DNA from: Sphingobium limneticum
GTDB taxonomy: Bacteria > Pseudomonadota > Alphaproteobacteria > Sphingomonadales > Sphingomonadaceae
DNA length: 64,000 bases
NCBI RefSeq assembly: GCF_008710155.1
Contig: NZ_VYPZ01000018.1
Coordinates: 1 to 64,000 of the forward strand
Direction of reading: 5' to 3'
Shown here: piece by piece, positions 29,687 to 37,461 of the stretch
How positions within the stretch are numbered: position 1 is the stretch's first letter
How the letters are laid out: every line of letters begins with the position of its first letter
Made by a program: the position numbers and the translations under genes
Notes under the pieces: model-generated
Told to the model about the DNA's origin: nothing
Database searches by the model: none
What the model saw: the letters and a program-made list of their open reading frames with translations, nothing else

Positions 29687-32116
29687 TCATTTCAGCGCAT
29701 AAGCGATGACATAATCGCCCCGGTCGGTGGACTGGCGCGCACCGCCCGCCGTCACCACGACATATTGCTTGCCGGTTCTGGGCGACTTGTAGCTCATCGG
29801 GCCCCCCTGGCTGCCGACGGGCAGGCGGGCTTTCCACACTTCCTTGCCGGTCGCCGCGCTGAATGCGCGCAGGTAGAAATCCTGCGTACCGGCGATGAAA
29901 ACGAGGCCGCCCTGCGTCGCCAGCGTTCCGCCCAGCGTCGGCATGCCGATCGGGATGGGCAGGCCCATGCGGATACCCATGGGGCCGGTATCCTGCACCG
30001 TGCCGACCGGAACCTGCCATTTGATGGCGCGGCTCTTGAGGTCGACGGCGGTCAGCGTGCCATAGGGCGGTGCCTGACAGGGAATGCCGAGCGCCGAAAG
30101 GAAGCGATCCTTCACCACCGAATAGGGCGTTCCCTTGAGCGGCACGCTGCCCATGCCGGTGTTGACCGCTTCGCCCGCGCTACCCGACTGGCCGCGCTGT
30201 GCCGCCGTCTGCGGGAACATCTGAACCCACAGGCCAAGGCGCATGTCGTTGATGAACACGGTGCCGGTGGTCGGGTCGGTCGAAACCCCGCCCCAGTTCA
30301 TGCCGCCGAGCGATCCGGGGAAACTGAGCGACTTGTCCGTGCCGGGCGCGGTGTACAGCCCTTCGTAACGCATGCTCTTGAACGCGATGCGACAAAGCAG
30401 CTGGTCGAACGGCGTGGCACCCCACATGTCGGCTTCAGTCAGCGCGCCGACGCCGATCTGCGGCATGCCGAGCGACTTTGGCTGGGTCAGCGCATAAGGC
30501 TCACCCTTGATGTCGGCGGCCTTGACCGGGACTTCCTCGACCCGTGTCAACGGCGTGCCAGTGGCGCGGTCGAGGACATAGATCTGCCCCGCCTTGGTGC
30601 CGAAGATCAGTGCGGGCACCTTGCGCTTCGCATCGACCGGGAAGTCGACGAAGCTGGGCTGCATGGGCAGGTCAAAGTCCCACAGATCGTTATGGACGGT
30701 CTGGAAATGCCATTTTTCGCGGCCGGTGGTCGCATCGAGCGCGAGCATCGAGGCGCCATATTCATGATCGAGTGCGCTGCGCGTTACGCCATAGAGATCG
30801 ACCGAAGCGCTACCCACCGGCATGAACACGGTATTGGAGGCCGGGTCGTAGGACATGGCGGCCCACACGTTCGGGGTCGAACGGGTATAGGTCTGACCAG
30901 CCGCCGGCATGCCGGTGATGGCGGGGTTGCCGGGATCGAAGGCCCAGCGCAGCTTGCCGGTGATGACGTCGAAGCCGCGCATCACGCCGCCGGGCATGTC
31001 GACTTGGACATTGTCGGCGACACGGCCACCGATGACGACGGTTGTGCCGGCCAGGGTCGGGGCGGACGTGAGCTGATATTGCGGATCGGGCGCGTCGCCC
31101 AAGCCAGATTTCAGATCAACGATGCCCTTCGCGCCGAAGTCGGCGCAATATTTGCCGGTGTCGGCGTCAAGCGCGATCAGGCGGGCGTCGATCGTGTTCA
31201 TAAGGATGCGGCGCTGGCACGCGGCGCCGGTCGGCACGGTGACGGGCGTGACCGGGGTCGCGCCGGGCAGGCTGGGTTGATTGAGCGGTGCACGGGCGTC
31301 GAAATAGGCAAGGCCGCGGCAACGCATCCAGACCGAAGCCTTGGCATTGACGATCGTCTTCCATTTTTCGCGGCCGGTATCGGCATCGAGCGCAATGACA
31401 TTATTGTGCGGGGTACAGATGAAGACCGTATCGCCAATCTGGAGCGGGGTATTCTGATCCTCCGCGCCATTGCCGTCGCTCTGCGCGATGTCGCCGGTGC
31501 GATAGGTCCAGGCGACCTTGAGATTATTCACATTGTCGCGGGTGATCTGATCAAGGGCGACGAAACGGCTGCCACCGGGCGTATTACCATAAGCGGTCCA
31601 ATCCTTCTGCTCATGCGCAGCATCGACCGGGGTGAGAGCATCGGCCTTCCCCGCGAAGGGCACCGTGGGATGAGCCATGAACATTCCCGATACGCCGCCT
31701 GTCGAACATAGGCCAAGCAGCGCAGCCACGATCAGAGCGGGTCGCCAGGACGGCTTGGAGCCATCCCGCCGACGCAGCAACGGATAGGATAGGGACACGA
31801 CGGTAGCGCCGACCCCAAACGCCAAAAGGCGGGAGATTAGCGGCCAGAAGCTGAAACCCACTTCCCACAGCGCCCAGCAAAGGGTGAGCAGAAGGATGGC
31901 GCCAAACAGCCATGCGCCACCTGCCCTGCGCAACATGATAAGTATGCCGGCGCCGAAAAGCGCAATTCCGGCGATCAGGAAATATGGGCTGCCGCCAAGG
32001 CCAACGAGCTTCACCCCGCCGATCGTGAACAGCAGTCCAGCGGCAACTATTACCGCCCCCAACAGAAGCAGCCATCCGCGAACAAGCGGATGGCCGTGCA
32101 TTTTCGTGCCTGACAC
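29687..32116 (-). CDS. gcd: Membrane-bound PQQ-dependent glucose dehydrogenase
   Basis: 809 residues, the usual mGDH length. Five hydrophobic segments occupy residues 10-140 (such as GWLLLLGAVIVAAGLLFTIG and WLFGAILLLTLCWALWEV). The PQQ beta-propeller follows, with repeated segments such as VIALDADTGREKWKT and MLALDATTGREKWHF, and the active-site region QTVHNDLWDFDLPMQP. It oxidises glucose to gluconolactone in the periplasm and passes electrons to ubiquinone. The GTG start at 32116 has GGAGG six bases upstream. First gene of an operon with oprB, a small ORF and NDH-2. PQQ synthesis genes are not in the window. Confidence 0.95.
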   Translation of the reverse strand: MSGTKMHGHPLVRGWLLLLGAVIVAAGLLFTIGGVKLVGLGGSPYFLIAGIALFGAGILIMLRRAGGAWLFGAILLLTLCWALWEVGFSFWPLISRLLAFGVGATVVSLSYPLLRRRDGSKPSWRPALIVAALLGLCSTGGVSGMFMAHPTVPFAGKADALTPVDAAHEQKDWTAYGNTPGGSRFVALDQITRDNVNNLKVAWTYRTGDIAQSDGNGAEDQNTPLQIGDTVFICTPHNNVIALDADTGREKWKTIVNAKASVWMRCRGLAYFDARAPLNQPSLPGATPVTPVTVPTGAACQRRILMNTIDARLIALDADTGKYCADFGAKGIVDLKSGLGDAPDPQYQLTSAPTLAGTTVVIGGRVADNVQVDMPGGVMRGFDVITGKLRWAFDPGNPAITGMPAAGQTYTRSTPNVWAAMSYDPASNTVFMPVGSASVDLYGVTRSALDHEYGASMLALDATTGREKWHFQTVHNDLWDFDLPMQPSFVDFPVDAKRKVPALIFGTKAGQIYVLDRATGTPLTRVEEVPVKAADIKGEPYALTQPKSLGMPQIGVGALTEADMWGATPFDQLLCRIAFKSMRYEGLYTAPGTDKSLSFPGSLGGMNWGGVSTDPTTGTVFINDMRLGLWVQMFPQTAAQRGQSGSAGEAVNTGMGSVPLKGTPYSVVKDRFLSALGIPCQAPPYGTLTAVDLKSRAIKWQVPVGTVQDTGPMGIRMGLPIPIGMPTLGGTLATQGGLVFIAGTQDFYLRAFSAATGKEVWKARLPVGSQGGPMSYKSPRTGKQYVVVTAGGARQSTDRGDYVIAYALK

Positions 32117-32225
32117 GTGGCACCTCCTTCATCTCTTATGGGCGTCGGAGAGTGCCGCTCTGGGGGTCGGAAAAAAGCTGATCCGCCAGATCGTCGCGGC
32201 CGCGACGCTGTGTACCATCTAGTAC

Positions 32226-32549
32226 ATGTTGCGCGATTTACAAGACGGGATGGCACAAAGGATCCATCCGGCCGATTTCTGGAATTGGATAAAGTCGCAA
32301 AGCGGGGCGCTGCGGTCCAACGCGCCTGCAGGCCTCTCTTGGGCCGACGAAGTGAAGTCGGGCGGCTTGCCGTCGGCTCGCTTGCATAGCGAGCCGATCC
32401 TGTTCTGGCGCGATGAAGCAGGTGCAGTGCAGGCGCTCCGTGACGCATCACTGTTTGTCATGATAACCGCCGAAAATGCCGGTGAAAGCCGAGCTCAGCC
32501 GCTCGATTTCGATCGTTCAGCTACGCAGGCGCCGACTGCTTGTTACTGA
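32226..32549 (+). CDS. Hypothetical protein, uncertain
   Basis: 107 residues (starting MLRDLQDGMAQRIHPADFWN). The composition is plausible for a protein, with Trp pairs and acidic residues, and codon choice is acceptable. No recognised motif or family, and the end is irregular. The 466-base gap between gcd and the sterol-desaturase gene (32117-32582) otherwise holds only the gcd promoter. An opposite-strand frame of 80 residues covers the same DNA and looks poorer. Confidence 0.3.
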   Translation: MLRDLQDGMAQRIHPADFWNWIKSQSGALRSNAPAGLSWADEVKSGGLPSARLHSEPILFWRDEAGAVQALRDASLFVMITAENAGESRAQPLDFDRSATQAPTACY

Positions 32550-32582
32550 TTACGAACCATCTGCTGTTGCCGAACTCATTCT

Positions 32583-33734
32583 CTATCCGCCGCCTGGCGC
32601 ATCTGCTTTCCGACGAAAGGGATAGGCGAATTGAGACCAATAGCCCTGGGGCACATTTTCGGGAACGCCGTAACCGCTCGGCCAGACACCGTCGGGCAAA
32701 TGATGGGTGCCGAACAATCGATCGAGGAAAGGGAAGTGGATCGCGAAATTCTTGTCCACCGCCACCGCCTCGATACCATGATGCCAATGGTGGAAGCGAG
32801 GCGTCGCGACGAAACGGCCGAGCCAGTTGAGGTCGCCCCCCAGATTGGCGTGCAGCAACGAGGAGTAGATGTAGACGAAGCCGATATAGGCCTGCATCAC
32901 CGAAGGCGAAAAGCCGAAGGTCAACAGCGGCAGCGACGTGACGCTGCGCAGCGCTATAATTTCAAAGAAATGCATGCGCGCGCCGGCAAGCCAGTCCATG
33001 GACTTGGCCGAATGATGCACGGCGTGGAAGCCCCAGAGGAACGGCACGCGGTGGAAGGCGCGGTGGAACCAATATTGGGCAAGGTCGGTCAGCAGCACGA
33101 CCTCCAGAAACTGGAGCGCCCAGGGCTGGCTCGCCACCATGGCCCGGATGCCCGCCAGCCCGCCGGTCGACGCATTGATGAACCCGGACGGCGCGAGCGC
33201 AAGGAAGGTGATGAGCTGCACCAGCATGGAACTGAGCAGATAATAAAACAGGTCTTCACGCCATTCCTGCCGGAACAGGCGCTGCTCACGGCGGCGCGGA
33301 AACAGCCTTTCGATCGGCGCGAACATCAGCCCGGTCACGATCATGTTGACCGCAAAGAAATCGACACCGAAGAACACGCCCCAGTCATGGGTTTCACGCG
33401 GCTGGACATCCGCGCCGCCGAGCAATGTAGCGATCAATGCGATCACCAGAGCGGTGGCGCCGATCGCCTTGCGTGGTCGAAGCAACAAGCTGAGCAACGC
33501 CAGGCCATAGCCAGCGATCAGGATCAGGTGCACCGCCGGACGCAGGCTGCTGGAATCACGCAGCGGTGCCAATTCGGGCATCGCGAACCAGTCGGGCCAG
33601 CGGAGCGCCACGACGAGGCAAAGGCCGGTGACAGCCAGGAGCAGACCGAAGAAACCGGAAAACCAGCCGCTGCCGAACCGCCGCACGGCCAAGGGCGATT
33701 GCAAGTCACGCTCCAGATTCTCGAGCCATTTCAT
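32583..33734 (-). CDS. Sterol desaturase / fatty-acid hydroxylase family membrane protein
   Basis: 383 residues from ATG 33734 (AGGGGAG upstream). Several transmembrane segments surround the di-iron histidine clusters of the family: YWFHRAFHRVPFLWGFHAVHHS (HxxxH and HxxHH), and later PRFHHWHHG, plus a terminal GTHHLP. These enzymes use O2 and two irons to hydroxylate or desaturate lipids. The family also includes carotenoid and sphingolipid hydroxylases, so the substrate is open. It follows the TetR gene by 28 bases on the same strand and is probably its main target. Confidence 0.9.
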   Translation of the reverse strand: MKWLENLERDLQSPLAVRRFGSGWFSGFFGLLLAVTGLCLVVALRWPDWFAMPELAPLRDSSSLRPAVHLILIAGYGLALLSLLLRPRKAIGATALVIALIATLLGGADVQPRETHDWGVFFGVDFFAVNMIVTGLMFAPIERLFPRRREQRLFRQEWREDLFYYLLSSMLVQLITFLALAPSGFINASTGGLAGIRAMVASQPWALQFLEVVLLTDLAQYWFHRAFHRVPFLWGFHAVHHSAKSMDWLAGARMHFFEIIALRSVTSLPLLTFGFSPSVMQAYIGFVYIYSSLLHANLGGDLNWLGRFVATPRFHHWHHGIEAVAVDKNFAIHFPFLDRLFGTHHLPDGVWPSGYGVPENVPQGYWSQFAYPFRRKADAPGGG

Positions 33735-33762
33735 CGTCCATACTCCCCTTCCACAGCCGATG

Positions 33763-34362
33763 CTACAGACGCGCGCCGGCTGCTGATAGCGACTCCTTGA
33801 CCCGCGCGATCGCCATGTCCAGCGGCGCGGTTTCGCCCAAAAGGGCAAAACTTCCGTTAAGCGCAAAGATGCAATGACCGTGGACGGTCGCTACCAGCGA
33901 CCGGGCCAAGCGCGGCGCCCGATCCTGCATATCGGGCGACAAGACCGCCGCGACTTCGCGCACAACCACATCGGTCAGCGCCCCGCGCCGTGCCGCAAAG
34001 CCTTCCGGCATCGCCATATCAGGCGGCAGCCGATGGTCGTATATGGCCGTCCATAAAGGCATATGGTCCGCTGCGAAGCTGAAATAGCCCTCCACCAGCG
34101 CCGCGATGCGATCTGTCGATGGCCGGGCTAGCCGCTCTTCCAGATGCGCGGCCCATTGTTCGAACGTGCGCGTGTTGATCGCCACGATCAGCCGATCGTA
34201 ACTGCCGAACACATTATAGAGGGTTCCCACGGCATAGCCGATGCGCTTGGCGACTTCGCGCGCGGAAAAGCGGGCAAAGCCCACTTCCGCCATATGGCGA
34301 TGCCCTTCTGTCAGGATCAACGCTTCCAGTTCGGCGCGGCTATGATCGGATCGTCTGCCCAT
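33763..34362 (-). CDS. TetR-family transcriptional regulator
   Basis: 199 residues. The N-terminal HTH is visible: ARFSAREVAKRIGYAVGTLYNVFGSYDRLIVAI, with the recognition helix VGTLYNVF. The C-terminal ligand-binding part resembles the TetR_C group with WTAIYDHRLPP. It reads away from the DUF2339 gene and into the hydroxylase. A tandem pair of quasi-palindromes at 34379-34422, just upstream of its start, is the obvious binding site. Confidence 0.9.
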   Translation of the reverse strand: MGRRSDHSRAELEALILTEGHRHMAEVGFARFSAREVAKRIGYAVGTLYNVFGSYDRLIVAINTRTFEQWAAHLEERLARPSTDRIAALVEGYFSFAADHMPLWTAIYDHRLPPDMAMPEGFAARRGALTDVVVREVAAVLSPDMQDRAPRLARSLVATVHGHCIFALNGSFALLGETAPLDMAIARVKESLSAAGARL

Positions 34363-34378
34363 GAAGCCGCTCTAGAAA

Positions 34379-34422
34379 TTTAATTGAACACTGTCTAATA
34401 TTTTAATTGAACACTGTCTAAT
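34379..34422. promoter_or_regulatory. Tandem operator candidate for the TetR regulator
   Basis: Two perfect 21-base direct repeats begin at 34379 and 34402 (period 23 bases, about two helical turns). Each contains ATTGAACACTGTCTAAT, a quasi-palindrome with matching ATT/AAT ends and ACA-C-TGT centre. They lie 17 bases upstream of the TetR start and about 40 upstream of the DUF2339 start, in the divergent promoter, and overlap an AT-rich -10/-35-like zone. Two TetR dimers could bind side by side. Confidence 0.7.
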
Positions 34423-34460
34423 TAAAATCTATCTCCTGCTGACCAACTGGAGGGTGAGTC

Positions 34461-37409
34461 ATGCTGGTTATGCTGGTCCTGGTCGTGCTGGGGGTCGTGC
34501 TGTTCGACACCCGGACTCGTATGAAACGGCTCGAAACGCGCCTTGCGCTGATCGAGATGGATACATCGCTCGTCCGCGCGGACTTGGCCCCGCCACCTGT
34601 CAGGCCGTCTCCCTTCACCCGCGCACCTGCTAAGGCGCAAGCCACGCCGCGCCCAGAACCAGTCGCACCTGTTGCTACACTAGTCGAGCCCGCGAAAGTC
34701 AGCCGGCCGGAACCGGCCGCGCCGCCCCCTCCCCCAGCACCACCCATCGCCGCGCCGGAACCGGCCATCGGTACTCCGCCCGTGCCCGCGCCTGTCAGAC
34801 AGGCCGCCGCCTCGTCGCGTCCCGGCTCCGCGTTCGAGGATCTGTTCGGCCGCCGCCTGCCTATCTGGGCGGGTGGCATCACGCTGGCGGTCGCGGGCAT
34901 ATTGCTCGTCAAATATTCCATCGATACCGGCCTTTTGTCGCCGGTCGTCCGCGTGATGTTGGGCCTGCTATTCGGTGGCAGCCTGATCGCCGCAGCGGAA
35001 GGCGCGTTGCGGCAGGAGGAGCGCCTGCGCGATCCGCGCGTGCGGCAGGCCCTGGCCGGCGCCGGCATCGCCACGCTCTATGCCGCCATCCTGACTGCCG
35101 CCAACCTTTATCATCTCATCGGCCCGACGACCGCCTTTGCCGGCCTGGCCGCCGTGACCGGGCTCGCCATGGCTCTATCGCTGCGCTTTGGCGCGCCGAG
35201 CGCGCTGCTGGGGCTGGTCGGCGGCCTCGCCGCGCCGGCGCTGGCGGGATCGAGCGAACCCAATGTGCCGTTATTGTCCTGCTATCTTGCGCTCGCGATC
35301 GGCGGTCTTTGCACCCTGTCCCGCACCCAGCGCTGGCTATGGCTGGGCGTCGGCGCGCTGGTCGGCGGCGCTGGCTGGGGTAGCCTGCTGATCCTGACCG
35401 GCGCGCTCGACGTCGCGTCAGCGCTCTCTGTCGGCCTGTTGATCCTGGCATTGGGCATCGGCTTCCCGCTCCTCGCCTTCTCCGGCAGCCGCGCCACCCT
35501 GATCCGTGCCGTGTCCGCCACCGTGGCTGCCGCGCAGATGGCGGCACTGGTCGCGACCGGTGGCTTCGCGCCGCTCCACTGGGCCTTGTTTGGCCTCCTT
35601 TCGATTGCCTTGCTCTGGCTGAGCGGTCACGAACCCTCGCTTCGTCGCCTGGTCCCCGTGGGCCTCGGCATCGCGTTGCTGCTCGCAGGCGTGTGGCCGT
35701 CGCCGCCGCTGCTGTCCTTCACGCTAGTCATCACGGGCATTGCCGCCCTCTATGGCAGCGCCGCGCTCCGGCGGCTCTGGCGTCCGGCTGGCGGCCTGAT
35801 CGAAGCGGGTCAGGTCGTTGCGGTTGCACTGGGCGGCCTCGCCGTCGCGGCCATCCATTTCTACCGCGCCGCGCCAGCCGACGATATCCGTTTCGCCCTG
35901 ATCGCTCTCCTTGCTGCCGCCCTCCCGCTATCGGGCATGGCGCAGGGCTGGCGTCGTGCGGACCGGAAACATGGTGCGCGTTTCGTCATGCTGGCAACCG
36001 GCGCCGCCGTCCTGCTGACCGTCGCGGGCGCTTTCGGCCTGCCCGGCTGGTTGGCGCCGGTCACGCTGGCACTGGTCGGCGCGGCGCTGCTGACCCTGTC
36101 CGAACAGGCGCAGGATTATCGCGTCGAATATAGCGGCTGGGTCTTCACCTTCGTCGCGCTCACCTCTCTGTTCATGGGGGATCGCGGTATGGAGGAAAGC
36201 CTGCGCCTGATCGGCGATGCGACGGCCATCGCCCCGCTTTCCGCCATGCTGCGCTGGAGTGTGGTTGCAGCCGTCGCCGCCCTGTTCGCCTGGCGCGCAC
36301 GCTTTGCCGAAGGACGCGTCGTCGCGCAGGCCGCCGCCGCCATTACCGCCTATGGCACCGTGGCGCAGGTCGTTCCTGCGCTCTGGCTGGCGCCGATCAC
36401 CGCGCTGTCACTGCCCCTGCTGGCGCAAGCCACGCGCCGTCTGTCGCCGCAGCGCCTGCTGCCTGCGATCGCGACGATGCTGCTCGTCGTCCTGCTCTGG
36501 GCGGCGTGGCCGCTGCTCCACTGGACCGGACAGGCTATGCTATCGCTGGTCGGTCAGCCGATGCTGGCAAGCAACTTGCCCGATATGTCTGATATGCTGC
36601 GCCGCCTCGCCCTGCCCGCCGCGCTCGTTGCGCTGACGCTGTGGCGCGGGCGGTTCGGCATGATCGCGCGTCGTGCCGGTGTCGCCGCCGCGATCCTGAT
36701 GGGCGCTGTCGCCATGCACATCGGCTACAAGCAGCTGTTTGCCATCGACAGTCATGCCGGCTTCATCCACGCCGGTCTTGCCGAACGCACAGTGTGGGAA
36801 GCGCTGCTGCTCGGTGCGGGCTTTGTCATCTGGCATTTCGCGCAGCATCGGATGGTCGCTTTGGGCCTGATCGCCGCCGCACTCGCACACAGTCTTTTCT
36901 ACAGCCTGTTCCTGCACAACCCACTCTGGGCCACCCAGGCCGTGGGCACGCTTCCGCTGATAACGCTCCTGCTCCCCGCCTTCGCGCTGCCCTTCGTGGC
37001 GCTCAGCCTGACACGCCGCATCGCGCCGGATCTGACCGTCCGTTTCGACCGACCAATCCAAGGCGCGCAAATGCTGCTCATCCTCTTCTTCGCCTATAAT
37101 GTTCTGCGCCAACTGTTCGAAGGATCGCTCCTCAACGGCCCGCATCTGGCGATGGGGGAGGATATCGGCCGATCGGTCCTGGCCATCGGCCTTGCCATAG
37201 GTTTCCTGCTGCGGGGCATCCGCATCGGCAATCGGGACTGGCGCATCGCGTCCCTGCTGCTGATGCTGAGCGCGGTGGCCAAGGTGTTCCTGCTCGACGC
37301 GGCGGGCCTGACCGGTTTGCTCCGCATCGCCTCTTTCCTTGCGCTTGGCTTCAGCCTGATCGGCATCGGCTGGCTCTACAGCCGCCAGCTCAAAAGCGAC
37401 GCCGATTAA
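34461..37409 (+). CDS. DUF2339 large polytopic membrane protein
   Basis: 982 residues. A first membrane segment (MLVMLVLVVLGVVLF) is followed by a short helical part RMKRLETRLALIEMD, a Pro/Ala-rich linker (residues 40-120), and then a long run of perhaps two dozen hydrophobic segments to the C-terminus. The FGRRLPIWAGGITLAVAGILLVKYSIDTGLLSP segment at about 130-160 is the characteristic DUF2339 opening. The function of the family is not established; membrane-envelope roles have been suggested. The divergent TetR gene and tandem operator lie immediately upstream, so control by TetR is plausible. Confidence 0.85.
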   Translation: MLVMLVLVVLGVVLFDTRTRMKRLETRLALIEMDTSLVRADLAPPPVRPSPFTRAPAKAQATPRPEPVAPVATLVEPAKVSRPEPAAPPPPPAPPIAAPEPAIGTPPVPAPVRQAAASSRPGSAFEDLFGRRLPIWAGGITLAVAGILLVKYSIDTGLLSPVVRVMLGLLFGGSLIAAAEGALRQEERLRDPRVRQALAGAGIATLYAAILTAANLYHLIGPTTAFAGLAAVTGLAMALSLRFGAPSALLGLVGGLAAPALAGSSEPNVPLLSCYLALAIGGLCTLSRTQRWLWLGVGALVGGAGWGSLLILTGALDVASALSVGLLILALGIGFPLLAFSGSRATLIRAVSATVAAAQMAALVATGGFAPLHWALFGLLSIALLWLSGHEPSLRRLVPVGLGIALLLAGVWPSPPLLSFTLVITGIAALYGSAALRRLWRPAGGLIEAGQVVAVALGGLAVAAIHFYRAAPADDIRFALIALLAAALPLSGMAQGWRRADRKHGARFVMLATGAAVLLTVAGAFGLPGWLAPVTLALVGAALLTLSEQAQDYRVEYSGWVFTFVALTSLFMGDRGMEESLRLIGDATAIAPLSAMLRWSVVAAVAALFAWRARFAEGRVVAQAAAAITAYGTVAQVVPALWLAPITALSLPLLAQATRRLSPQRLLPAIATMLLVVLLWAAWPLLHWTGQAMLSLVGQPMLASNLPDMSDMLRRLALPAALVALTLWRGRFGMIARRAGVAAAILMGAVAMHIGYKQLFAIDSHAGFIHAGLAERTVWEALLLGAGFVIWHFAQHRMVALGLIAAALAHSLFYSLFLHNPLWATQAVGTLPLITLLLPAFALPFVALSLTRRIAPDLTVRFDRPIQGAQMLLILFFAYNVLRQLFEGSLLNGPHLAMGEDIGRSVLAIGLAIGFLLRGIRIGNRDWRIASLLLMLSAVAKVFLLDAAGLTGLLRIASFLALGFSLIGIGWLYSRQLKSDAD

Positions 37410-37461
37410 CGTCCCGTCTATACTTCCTGCCTATTGCTCTCATCCACGGGGGTTCCAAATC

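Noticed and set aside
29586-30020. N-terminal extension of the OprB frame
   Set aside because: It overlaps the end of gcd; the signal peptide begins at 29585 or 29549.
29765-31711. 648-codon plus-strand open frame
   Set aside because: Antisense of gcd, whose membrane segments and PQQ motifs are clear.
34379-34422. Direct repeats as insertion-sequence target duplications or a CRISPR-like array
   Set aside because: Only two copies 23 bases apart, with no element between them and with internal dyad symmetry; an operator explains them better.
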